This document shows, in pieces, positions 1 through 5,541 of a stretch of DNA of 7,584 nt (position 1 is the stretch's first letter; every line of letters begins with the position of its first letter). The stretch comes from an uncultured Prevotellaceae bacterium. Its GTDB lineage: Bacteria > Bacteroidota > Bacteroidia > Bacteroidales > Bacteroidaceae. Below the pieces are notes generated by a model. That model ran no database searches, was not told the DNA's origin, and was given only the letters and a program-made list of their open reading frames with translations. A program made the position numbers and the translations under genes. The DNA is taken from contig CAMPCG010000136.1 of NCBI GenBank assembly GCA_946644025.1, positions 1 through 7,584 of the forward strand, in the 5' to 3' direction.

Positions 1-340
1 GATTATCCTCAAGAAAGTCTCGCCTGCCCTCTATCAGGCCCTGGGCATCTTCCTTCCGCTCATCACGACAAACTGCGCCGTGCTCGGCGTGGCCATCCTC
101 GTCATACAGAAGGACTTCAACCTGGCCCAGAGCATCGTCTATGCCCTCTCCACCGCCATCGGCTTCGGCCTGGCCCTCACGGTCTTCGCCGGTATGCGTG
201 AGCAGCTCGAGCTCGCCAGCGTGCCCAAGGGAATGCGCGGCATGGCCATCGTGCTGGTCTCTGCCGGACTGCTCAGCCTTGCCTTCATGGGCTTCTCGGG
301 CGTAGACGGCGGACTGCGCACCCTCTTCGGACTGGACTAA
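1..340 (+). CDS. rnfA: Electron transport complex subunit RnfA (RsxA), C-terminal part
   Basis: This is the C-terminal 112 residues of an RnfA/NqrE-family integral membrane protein; the 5' end lies outside the window, and the frame is open from base 2 to the TAA at 338-340. RnfA is one of the membrane subunits of the Rnf complex, which couples electron transfer between ferredoxin and NAD to ion movement across the inner membrane. The segment SPALYQALGIFLPLITTNCA carries the family motif TTNCAVLG, whose Cys is known in this family to help hold an iron-sulfur centre within the membrane at the RnfA/RnfE interface. Further hydrophobic segments follow (SIVYALSTAIGFGLALTVF and the segment after GMRGMAIVLVSAGLL), ending in FGLD. 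In Bacteroidales rnf operons rnfA is usually the last gene, which agrees with the terminator 22 nt downstream. NqrE is the close alternative, but the sequence looks more like RnfA. Confidence 0.9.
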   Translation, partial: IILKKVSPALYQALGIFLPLITTNCAVLGVAILVIQKDFNLAQSIVYALSTAIGFGLALTVFAGMREQLELASVPKGMRGMAIVLVSAGLLSLAFMGFSGVDGGLRTLFGLD

Positions 341-362
341 TCCCCATCCGCATACACATTGT

Positions 363-399
363 AAAGACTGCCTTTCCTCCCCGGAAAGGCAGTCTTTTT
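363..399 (+). terminator. Intrinsic terminator after rnfA
   Basis: A perfect 15-bp stem (363-377 with 383-397) closes a 5-nt loop TCCCC, and a TTTTT run at 395-399 overlaps the end of the right arm. It starts 22 nt after the rnfA stop and separates that operon from the fkp promoter. The flanking A and T runs make it plausible in both orientations, but only rnfA needs it here. Confidence 0.9.
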
Positions 400-456
400 A
401 TCTATAGATAACGGGGAAGCCTTTCAAGGCGAAAGCAAGTTTTTCTTCCGATTTGC

Positions 457-487
457 TTTGCCACGTCGGCCTAATTTACTACTTTTG
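457..487 (+). promoter_or_regulatory. Bacteroidetes-type promoter of fkp
   Basis: TTTG at 457-460, exactly 19 nt, then TACTTTTG at 480-487 match the Bacteroidetes primary-sigma consensus (-33 TTTG, -7 TAnnTTTG). Transcription would start near 493-496, about 15 nt before the ATG at 510. This short leader excludes the upstream in-frame TTG at 453 as a start, because it lies within or before the promoter. No Shine-Dalgarno sequence is seen, as is usual in this phylum. Confidence 0.8.
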
Positions 488-509
488 CACCATCAAAGTA
501 CAGACGACA

Positions 510-3407
510 ATGAAGAAGCTTCTTTCACTGCCACCCAACCTGGTGCGCAAGACTGCCGACGGCAAAACCATTTTCCACGAGATAACCAGACTTCCGGCCA
601 ACGATTATTTCTGCACCTGCGACCCCGAAGGCCACCGCGTAGGCAGCGGCGGCGGCACGGCGTGGCTGTTGTGGCAGGCGTTCTTAAGTGATAAGTCAGA
701 AGTGATAAGTGATAAGTGTGGTAACATTTATGACTTATTCCAGGAGTGGCTTGCCAAGGAGAAGCGCATCCTGCTCCATGCCGGAGGCCAGAGCCGGCGG
801 CTGCCCGCCTACGCCCCGTCGGGGAAGATTCTGACGCCCGTGCCGGTGTTCCGCTGGGAGCGGGGCCAACGGCTGGGCCAGGACCTGCTCTCGCTGCAGC
901 TGCCGCTCTACGAGCAAATCATGTCGATGGCTCCCGAGCGGCTACACACGATGGTGGTCAGCGGCGACGTGCTCATCCGCGTGGGAGGCCTGCAGGCCGG
1001 CAGAGGACCCGCCCCAACGTTGCCGCCAGTGCCCGATGCCGACGTGGTGTGCTACGGCATGTGGCTCGACGCCACGGTGGCCAAGAACCACGGCGTGTTC
1101 CTATCAGACCACGCCACGCCCCACGTGCTGAAGCAGATGTTGCAGAAGCCCTCCGTGCAGCGGCTGCAGGAGCTGCAGCGCAACCATTACTTCCTGACCG
1201 ACATCGGCGTGTGGCTGCTCAGCGACAGGGCGACGGAGCTCTTATGTAACAAGTCACAAGTATTAAGTAACAAGGGTGACAACCATACTTATAACCTATC
1301 ACGCAATACTTGTAGCTTAAAGTCCTACGACCTCTACTCCGAGTTTGGCTGCGCCCTGGGCACCGACCCTATTATCGACGACCCTGAGCTGAAGGAGCTG
1401 ACGGTGGCCGTCGTGCCGCTGACGGACGGCGAGTTCTACCATTTCGGCACGTCGCGCGAGATGATTTCCAGCACGCTGGCCCTGCAGAACGTGGTCTCGG
1501 ACCAGCGCCAGATTATGCACCACGACCGAAAGCCCCACCCTTCCCTCTTTGTGCAGAACGCCGTGACGGAGATTGCGTTCACCGACGAAAACGCAAACAT
1601 CTGGATAGAGAACAGCCACATCGGCCCGCGCTGGACGCTCACACGCGACAACATCGTGACGGGCGTTCCCCGCAACGACTGGGAGGTTCACCTGGCCCCT
1701 GGCGAGTGTCTCGACGTGGTGCCCGTCGGCGAAGAAGCATACGCCCTGCGCCGCTACCACATCGACGACCGCTTCGACGGTGCCGAACAGCAAAGGGAGC
1801 AGTTCCCGGTGCTCACGTTTGAAGAGCTGGGGTGGGTGGTGAGAAGTGAGAGGTGTGAGGATAGTTCTGCCGCAGAGGTAACCTCTCACCCGTCACCCCT
1901 CACTCCCCACCACCTTCTCTCCGCCGAACAGATTTCCTCGCAGGCCAACCTCGCCCGTCTCTTCGCCCAGCGCGAGGCGTTCCGCTGCGCCGTTCTTCCG
2001 GCGATGGCGAAGAACTGGGAGCACAGCGTGTTCTACCAGCTCGACCTGGACGATGCCTCACGCCTCTTCCGTGAGCACGGCCTCCCGCTGCCCCCCACCC
2101 TACCCTCCGACGCACCGCTGCTGACGCGCATCCACGACGCCATGTTCCGTGGCGACAGTGCAACCGCCTTCCGGCTGCTGCGCGAAGGTCTCACCGCCCA
2201 ACGCCTGACACCTAACACACCGCACCCCGCTCGGCCCAACGGGACGCTTGCGAAGCCCGTCGGAGCAAGAACACCTATCCCCCGCCTCTCCGTCTACCGC
2301 GACCAGATAGTGTGGGCCCGCAGCCCCGTGCGCATCGACATTGCCGGGGGCTGGACCGACACGCCGCCCTACTGCCTGCTGGAAGGCGGCAACGTGGTGA
2401 ACCTGGCCATCGAGCTGAACGGACAACAGCCGCTACAGGCATACGTGAAGCCGGCGGCCGAGCCGCGCATCACCCTGCGCAGCATTGACCTCGGGGCCGC
2501 CGAGGTGGTGACCACCTTCGACGAGCTGCGACAGTTCAACCGCGTGGGTTCGCCCTTCTCCATCCCCAAGGCAGCACTGGCCCTGGCGGGATTCCTGCCA
2601 GAGTTCTGCGAAGAGAAATACCCCTCGCTCGAAGCCCAGCTGAAAGATTTCGGATGCGGCCTGGAGCTGACGCTGCTCTCGGCCATCCCCGCCGGCAGCG
2701 GACTGGGCACGAGCAGCATACTGGCCGCCACGGTGCTTGCGGCGGTCAGCGACTTCTGCTCACTCAACTGGGATAAAAACGAATTGGGACGCCGCACGCT
2801 CGTGCTGGAACAGCTGCTCACCACGGGCGGCGGATGGCAAGATCAGTTCGGCGGACTGCTCGGCGGCGTGAAGTTGCTCGAGACGCAGCCGGGATTCCAG
2901 CAAGACCCGCTGGTGCGCTGGCTGCCCACCGACCTTTACACCGCGCCGGAGTATAGGCAGTGCCACCTATTATATTATACGGGCATCACGCGGACGGCCA
3001 AGCAGATACTGGCCGAGATAGTGAGCCGCATGTTCCTCAACCACCACGACCAGCTGCTGCTGTTGCGCCAGATGGGTCGCCTGGCCCACGACATGTACGA
3101 GGCCATACAGCGCCAGGACTTCCGGCAGATGGGCCTCCTCGTTCGCCGCAACTGGCAGCAGAACCAGCAGCTGGACAGCGGCACGAACCCCGACGGTGTG
3201 CGGCGCTTGACCGACCTCGTCGACGACCTGTGCCTGGGCTACAAGTTGCCCGGAGCCGGCGGCGGCGGCTATCTCTACATGGTGGCCAAAGACCCGGAGG
3301 CCGCCACGCGCATACGCCAGACGTTGCGCGAAGGCGCCCTCAACGCCAACGCCCGATTCGTAGACATGACCCTTTCGCCGACAGGTCTGCAGGTGAGCCG
3401 CTCATGA
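510..3407 (+). CDS. fkp: Bifunctional L-fucokinase / L-fucose-1-phosphate guanylyltransferase
   Basis: A 965-residue cytoplasmic enzyme of the Fkp family (about 949 residues in Bacteroides fragilis, from memory). It phosphorylates L-fucose with ATP and joins fucose-1-phosphate to GTP, giving GDP-L-fucose for fucosylated capsule and surface glycoproteins. The N-terminal guanylyltransferase half has GSGGGTAW (45-52) and the nucleotidyltransferase signature GGQSRRLPAYAPSGK (92-106), then KILTPVPVFRWERGQ. The C-terminal GHMP kinase has the substrate motif SPVRIDIAGGWTDTPP (605-620), the ATP loop PAGSGLGTSS (727-736) and the third motif KLPGAGGGGY (912-921), so both active sites look intact. The ATG at 510 is chosen because of the promoter just upstream and because MKKLLSLPPNLV fits the family N terminus. 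The gene is odd in carrying three in-frame segments derived from heptad-repeat palindromes (residues about 59-76, 245-270 and 441-469). The first two are AT-rich, use TTA, ATA and AGT codons, and sit in an otherwise GC-rich gene; all three fall outside the recognised motifs. A fourth extra segment may lie in the interdomain linker (about residues 567-591). Confidence 0.95.
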   Translation: MKKLLSLPPNLVRKTADGKTIFHEITRLPANDYFCTCDPEGHRVGSGGGTAWLLWQAFLSDKSEVISDKCGNIYDLFQEWLAKEKRILLHAGGQSRRLPAYAPSGKILTPVPVFRWERGQRLGQDLLSLQLPLYEQIMSMAPERLHTMVVSGDVLIRVGGLQAGRGPAPTLPPVPDADVVCYGMWLDATVAKNHGVFLSDHATPHVLKQMLQKPSVQRLQELQRNHYFLTDIGVWLLSDRATELLCNKSQVLSNKGDNHTYNLSRNTCSLKSYDLYSEFGCALGTDPIIDDPELKELTVAVVPLTDGEFYHFGTSREMISSTLALQNVVSDQRQIMHHDRKPHPSLFVQNAVTEIAFTDENANIWIENSHIGPRWTLTRDNIVTGVPRNDWEVHLAPGECLDVVPVGEEAYALRRYHIDDRFDGAEQQREQFPVLTFEELGWVVRSERCEDSSAAEVTSHPSPLTPHHLLSAEQISSQANLARLFAQREAFRCAVLPAMAKNWEHSVFYQLDLDDASRLFREHGLPLPPTLPSDAPLLTRIHDAMFRGDSATAFRLLREGLTAQRLTPNTPHPARPNGTLAKPVGARTPIPRLSVYRDQIVWARSPVRIDIAGGWTDTPPYCLLEGGNVVNLAIELNGQQPLQAYVKPAAEPRITLRSIDLGAAEVVTTFDELRQFNRVGSPFSIPKAALALAGFLPEFCEEKYPSLEAQLKDFGCGLELTLLSAIPAGSGLGTSSILAATVLAAVSDFCSLNWDKNELGRRTLVLEQLLTTGGGWQDQFGGLLGGVKLLETQPGFQQDPLVRWLPTDLYTAPEYRQCHLLYYTGITRTAKQILAEIVSRMFLNHHDQLLLLRQMGRLAHDMYEAIQRQDFRQMGLLVRRNWQQNQQLDSGTNPDGVRRLTDLVDDLCLGYKLPGAGGGGYLYMVAKDPEAATRIRQTLREGALNANARFVDMTLSPTGLQVSRS
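686..736 (+). repeat. Heptad-repeat palindromic element, in-frame copy A within fkp
   Basis: Five consecutive 7-nt units run from 686 to 720: AAGTGAT, AAGTCAG, AAGTGAT, AAGTGAT and AAGTGTG. Two degenerate units in inverse orientation follow: AACATTT (723-729) and ATGACTT (730-736). The only departures from AAGTGAT in the left arm are at 697, 699, 719 and 720. In the fkp frame these fall in codons 63, 64, 70 and 71, turning would-be TGA/TAA stops into TCA, GAA, TGT and GGT (the tract covers only the first base of codon 71). The encoded peptide is LSDKSEVISDKCGN. The unit is the same one that forms the outer arms of the intergenic element at 3410-3595. Confidence 0.85.
1244..1318 (+). repeat. 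Heptad-repeat palindromic element, in-frame copy B within fkp
   Basis: The left arm has five 7-nt units from 1244 to 1278: ATGTAAC, AAGTCAC, AAGTATT, AAGTAAC and AAGGGTG. The right arm has five inverse units from 1284 to 1318: CATACTT, ATAACCT, ATCACGC, AATACTT and GTAGCTT. A 9-bp perfect inverted pair, ACAAGTATT (1256-1264) with AATACTTGT (1305-1313), supports a stem. The codons that a pure unit would make TGA or TAA read TCA (residue 249) and GGT (residue 256). The encoded peptide LCNKSQVLSNKGDN is related to that of copy A, with 7 of 14 residues identical, 4 conservative, and the same register. The segment is AT-rich in a GC-rich gene. Confidence 0.8.
1831..1914 (+). repeat. Heptad-repeat palindromic element, in-frame copy C within fkp (GGTGAGA type)
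   Basis: The left arm 1835-1855 and right arm 1894-1914 pair at 18 of 21 positions. Each arm is made of 7-nt units of the GGTGAGA / CTCTCAC type. The centre begins TTCTGCCGCAGA (1865-1876), and 24 of 26 bases from 1865 to 1890 match 3486-3511 in the intergenic element, so both are copies of one family. In the fkp frame the unit GGTGTGA (1852-1858) differs from GGTGAGA at 1856, and that change turns a TGA codon into TGT (Cys449). The segment encodes VVRSERCEDSSAAEV followed by TSHPSPLTPHH, in a part of the guanylyltransferase half without recognised catalytic motifs. Confidence 0.85.
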
Positions 3408-3409
3408 AG

Positions 3410-3595
3410 AAGTGAGAAGTGATAAGTGATAAGTGATAAGTGAGTCTTGGGGGTGAGAGGTGAGGGGTGGGAGGTGAGAGAAATGTTCTGCCGCAGAAGT
3501 AATCTCTCACCTCCCACCCCTCACCTCTCACCCCAAAATCATGCCTCTCACTTATCACTTATCACTTATCACTTATCACTTATCTCTTATCACTC
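3410..3595. repeat. Full-length composite heptad-repeat inverted element between fkp and glmS
   Basis: This is a nested inverted repeat. The outer left arm is five units (AAGTGAG, AAGTGAT three times, AAGTGAG; 3410-3444). The outer right arm is seven inverse units (CTCACTT, ATCACTT four times, ATCTCTT, ATCACTC; 3547-3595). Inside is a perfect 31-bp inverted repeat (3450-3480 with 3504-3534) made of GGTGAGA-like units. The 23-nt centre holds the small palindrome TTCTGC-C-GCAGAA (3486-3498). The element begins right after the fkp stop and its last unit contains the glmS stop, so it occupies the whole 182-nt interval between two convergent genes. The transcript from either side could fold into a long hairpin and might help end transcription or protect 3' ends, but no T run follows, so it is not a classical terminator. 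Confidence 0.9.
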
Positions 3596-5434
3596 CACCG
3601 TCACGCTCTTGGCCAGGTTGCGGGGCCGGTCCACATCCTTGCCTTTGCACACCGCGATATGATAGGCCAGAAGCTGTAGCGGTATGGAGGCGATGAGCGG
3701 CTGGAAGCACTCCAGCGTGTCGGGCAGTTCAATGACATGGTCGGCAAACTTGCTGATTTGCTCGTCGCCCTCCGTCACCAGGGCCGTCACTCGTCCGCCG
3801 CGGGCGCGCACCTCCTGGATGTTCGAGATGACCTTCTCATAGAGTCGGTCGCGGGTGGCGATGACGAAGACAGGCATCTCCGAGTCGATAAGTGCTATCG
3901 GGCCGTGCTTCATCTCGGCGGCAGGATAGCCCTCGGCATGAATATAGCTTATCTCCTTAAGTTTCAGCGCTCCCTCCAGTGCCAGCGGATAATTGTAGCC
4001 ACGGCCCAGGTATAGACAGTTCTTGGCGTAGGTAAAAGTTCGCGCCAGGTGCTCTATCTGCCCGTTGGTGTTCAGCGCCTTCTCCAGTTTTCCGGGTATG
4101 CGGGTCAGTTCGCCCACCATCTCCTTATACACCTCTTCAGAAATAGTATGCCGCTCTTTGGCCAGACAGAGAGCCAGCATCGTCAGCACCGTCACCTGGC
4201 CCGTAAACGCCTTCGTCGATGCCACGCCAATCTCGGGCCCCACGTGTATGTACGTTCCCGTGTCGGTGGCGCGGGGTATCGACGAGCCGATGGCGTTGCA
4301 TATTCCGTAGATGAAGGCCCCCCGCTCCTTTGCCAGCTGTATGGCCGCCAGCGTGTCGGCCGTCTCGCCACTCTGCGAGATGGCAATCACCACGTCGTCG
4401 CTTGTCACCACGGGGTTGCGGTAGCGGAACTCCGAGGCATACTCCACCTCGCAGGGCAGTCGGCAGAGGCTCTCTATGAGCTGCTTGCCGATAAGCCCCG
4501 CGTGCCACGACGTGCCGCAGGCCACGATGACGATGCGCTTGGCCTCGAGCAGCTGCCGCCGGTAGTCTATCAGCGCAGAGAGCGTCACGCGGTCGCCCTC
4601 CACGTTGATGCGTCCGCGCATACAGTTGGTCAGGCACTCGGGCTGCTCAAATATTTCCTTGAGCATGAAGTGCTGGTAGCCGCCCTTCTCTATCTGTCCC
4701 AGGTCGATGTCCACCGTGTTCACCTTCAGTTCCTGCTCCTCGCCCAGTATGCTCAGCACCTTCAGCTCCTCGCCCAGCCTGATGACGGCGATGTTGCCAT
4801 CCTCCAGGTACACCACCTTGTCGGTGTACTCGATGATGGGGCTGGCGTCGGAGCCCAGGAAGAACTCGCCGTCGCCGATGCCCACTACCAGCGGGCTCTG
4901 CTTGCGGGCGGCGATAATCTGCGTGGGGTCGCGCTTGTCGATGATGGCGATGGCGTAAGCCCCTATGACTTGATGGAGCGCCACCTGCACGGCCTCGAGC
5001 AGCGACAGGCTCTTCTTCACCATGATGTACTCCACCAGCTGCACAAGCACCTCCGTGTCGGTGTCGCTGCTGAAGTTGACGCCCTTGGCCAAGAGCTTCG
5101 CCTTGATGTCGGCATAGTTCTCGATGATGCCGTTGTGAATGATGGCCAGGTTGTGGCTCTGCGAGTAGTGGGGGTGCGCATTGCGGGCCGACGGTTCGCC
5201 GTGTGTGGCCCATCGCGTATGGGCAATGCCCACGCAGCCCGACACGTCCTTGTCGGAACAATACTCCGTCAGGTTGTCAACCTTGCCTTTCGTCTTGTAC
5301 ACATTCAGACTGCCGTCCTGGCCTATCATGGCCACTCCGGCGCTGTCATATCCACGATACTCCAGACGTTTCAGTCCCTTAATTAATACAGGATAGGCTT
5401 GATGGGTGCCTATATACCCTACGATTCCGCACAT
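3590..5434 (-). CDS. glmS: Glutamine--fructose-6-phosphate aminotransferase (isomerizing)
   Basis: A 614-residue cytoplasmic enzyme converting fructose-6-phosphate and glutamine to glucosamine-6-phosphate and glutamate, the entry step to UDP-GlcNAc for peptidoglycan and surface glycans (E. coli GlmS 609 aa). The start is fixed by MCGIVGYIG: Cys2 becomes the N-terminal nucleophile of the glutaminase after Met removal. The in-frame TTG two codons upstream would bury it and is rejected. The glutaminase domain shows HTRWATHG (72-79) and HNGIIENY (100-107). The first SIS domain has GTSWHAG (307-313) and SQSGET (353-358), followed by ASTKAFTGQ (405-413). The second SIS domain has HAEGYPAAEMKHGP (499-512). 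The tail PRNLAKSVTVE carries the catalytic Lys609 (Lys603 in E. coli). All key residues are present. The stop lies inside the flanking heptad repeat, which yields a tandem TGA TAA. No glmS ribozyme fits in the short leader. Confidence 0.97.
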   Translation of the reverse strand: MCGIVGYIGTHQAYPVLIKGLKRLEYRGYDSAGVAMIGQDGSLNVYKTKGKVDNLTEYCSDKDVSGCVGIAHTRWATHGEPSARNAHPHYSQSHNLAIIHNGIIENYADIKAKLLAKGVNFSSDTDTEVLVQLVEYIMVKKSLSLLEAVQVALHQVIGAYAIAIIDKRDPTQIIAARKQSPLVVGIGDGEFFLGSDASPIIEYTDKVVYLEDGNIAVIRLGEELKVLSILGEEQELKVNTVDIDLGQIEKGGYQHFMLKEIFEQPECLTNCMRGRINVEGDRVTLSALIDYRRQLLEAKRIVIVACGTSWHAGLIGKQLIESLCRLPCEVEYASEFRYRNPVVTSDDVVIAISQSGETADTLAAIQLAKERGAFIYGICNAIGSSIPRATDTGTYIHVGPEIGVASTKAFTGQVTVLTMLALCLAKERHTISEEVYKEMVGELTRIPGKLEKALNTNGQIEHLARTFTYAKNCLYLGRGYNYPLALEGALKLKEISYIHAEGYPAAEMKHGPIALIDSEMPVFVIATRDRLYEKVISNIQEVRARGGRVTALVTEGDEQISKFADHVIELPDTLECFQPLIASIPLQLLAYHIAVCKGKDVDRPRNLAKSVTVE

Positions 5435-5466
5435 AAGCAATATTTCTTTTTGTTACTTTTTGCGTG

Positions 5467-5496
5467 CAAAGATATACATTTTGTCACGAAAACAAA
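5467..5496 (-). promoter_or_regulatory. Bacteroidetes-type promoter of glmS
   Basis: On the minus strand TTTG (5496-5493), 18 nt, then TATCTTTG (5474-5467) fit the TTTG / TAnnTTTG consensus, with a spacer one base shorter than the usual 19-21. Transcription would begin near 5460, giving an A-rich leader of about 25 nt without a Shine-Dalgarno site. It shows that glmS can be transcribed independently of the CotH-like gene 107 nt upstream. No clear intrinsic terminator is seen between the two genes, so some readthrough is possible. Confidence 0.7.
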
Positions 5497-5541
5497 GAAA
5501 AACATTGCTTATTGCCGCAAACTTTTAATAATAAATAACAC

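Noticed and set aside
419..430. Small inverted repeat GCCTT-TC-AAGGC between the terminator and the fkp promoter
   Set aside because: The stem is five base pairs with a two-base loop and nothing else supports a role.
453..509. Upstream TTG start extending Fkp by 19 residues
   Set aside because: The extension overlaps the TTTG and TACTTTTG promoter boxes and would begin before the transcription start. ATG at 510 gives the family-like N terminus.
3410..3595. CRISPR-like array
   Set aside because: The repeats are contiguous 7-nt units without unique spacers and form inverted arms, which is not a CRISPR structure.
3447..3662. Small open frame running through the intergenic repeat into glmS antisense
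   Set aside because: It exists only because the heptads are stop-free in that orientation; no start signal or family match is seen.
4049..5386. Long + strand open frame of 445 codons opposite glmS
   Set aside because: Its translation is low-complexity and lacks any family motif. It is a shadow of a GC-rich gene whose minus-strand product is unmistakable.
5435..5440. Upstream TTG start of GlmS giving MLMCGIV
   Set aside because: The glutaminase needs Cys directly after the initiator Met, so ATG at 5434-5432 is the functional start.
5435..5466. glmS ribozyme in the glmS leader
   Set aside because: The leader is only about 25 nt from the predicted start site, far too short for the ribozyme, which is known from Firmicutes.
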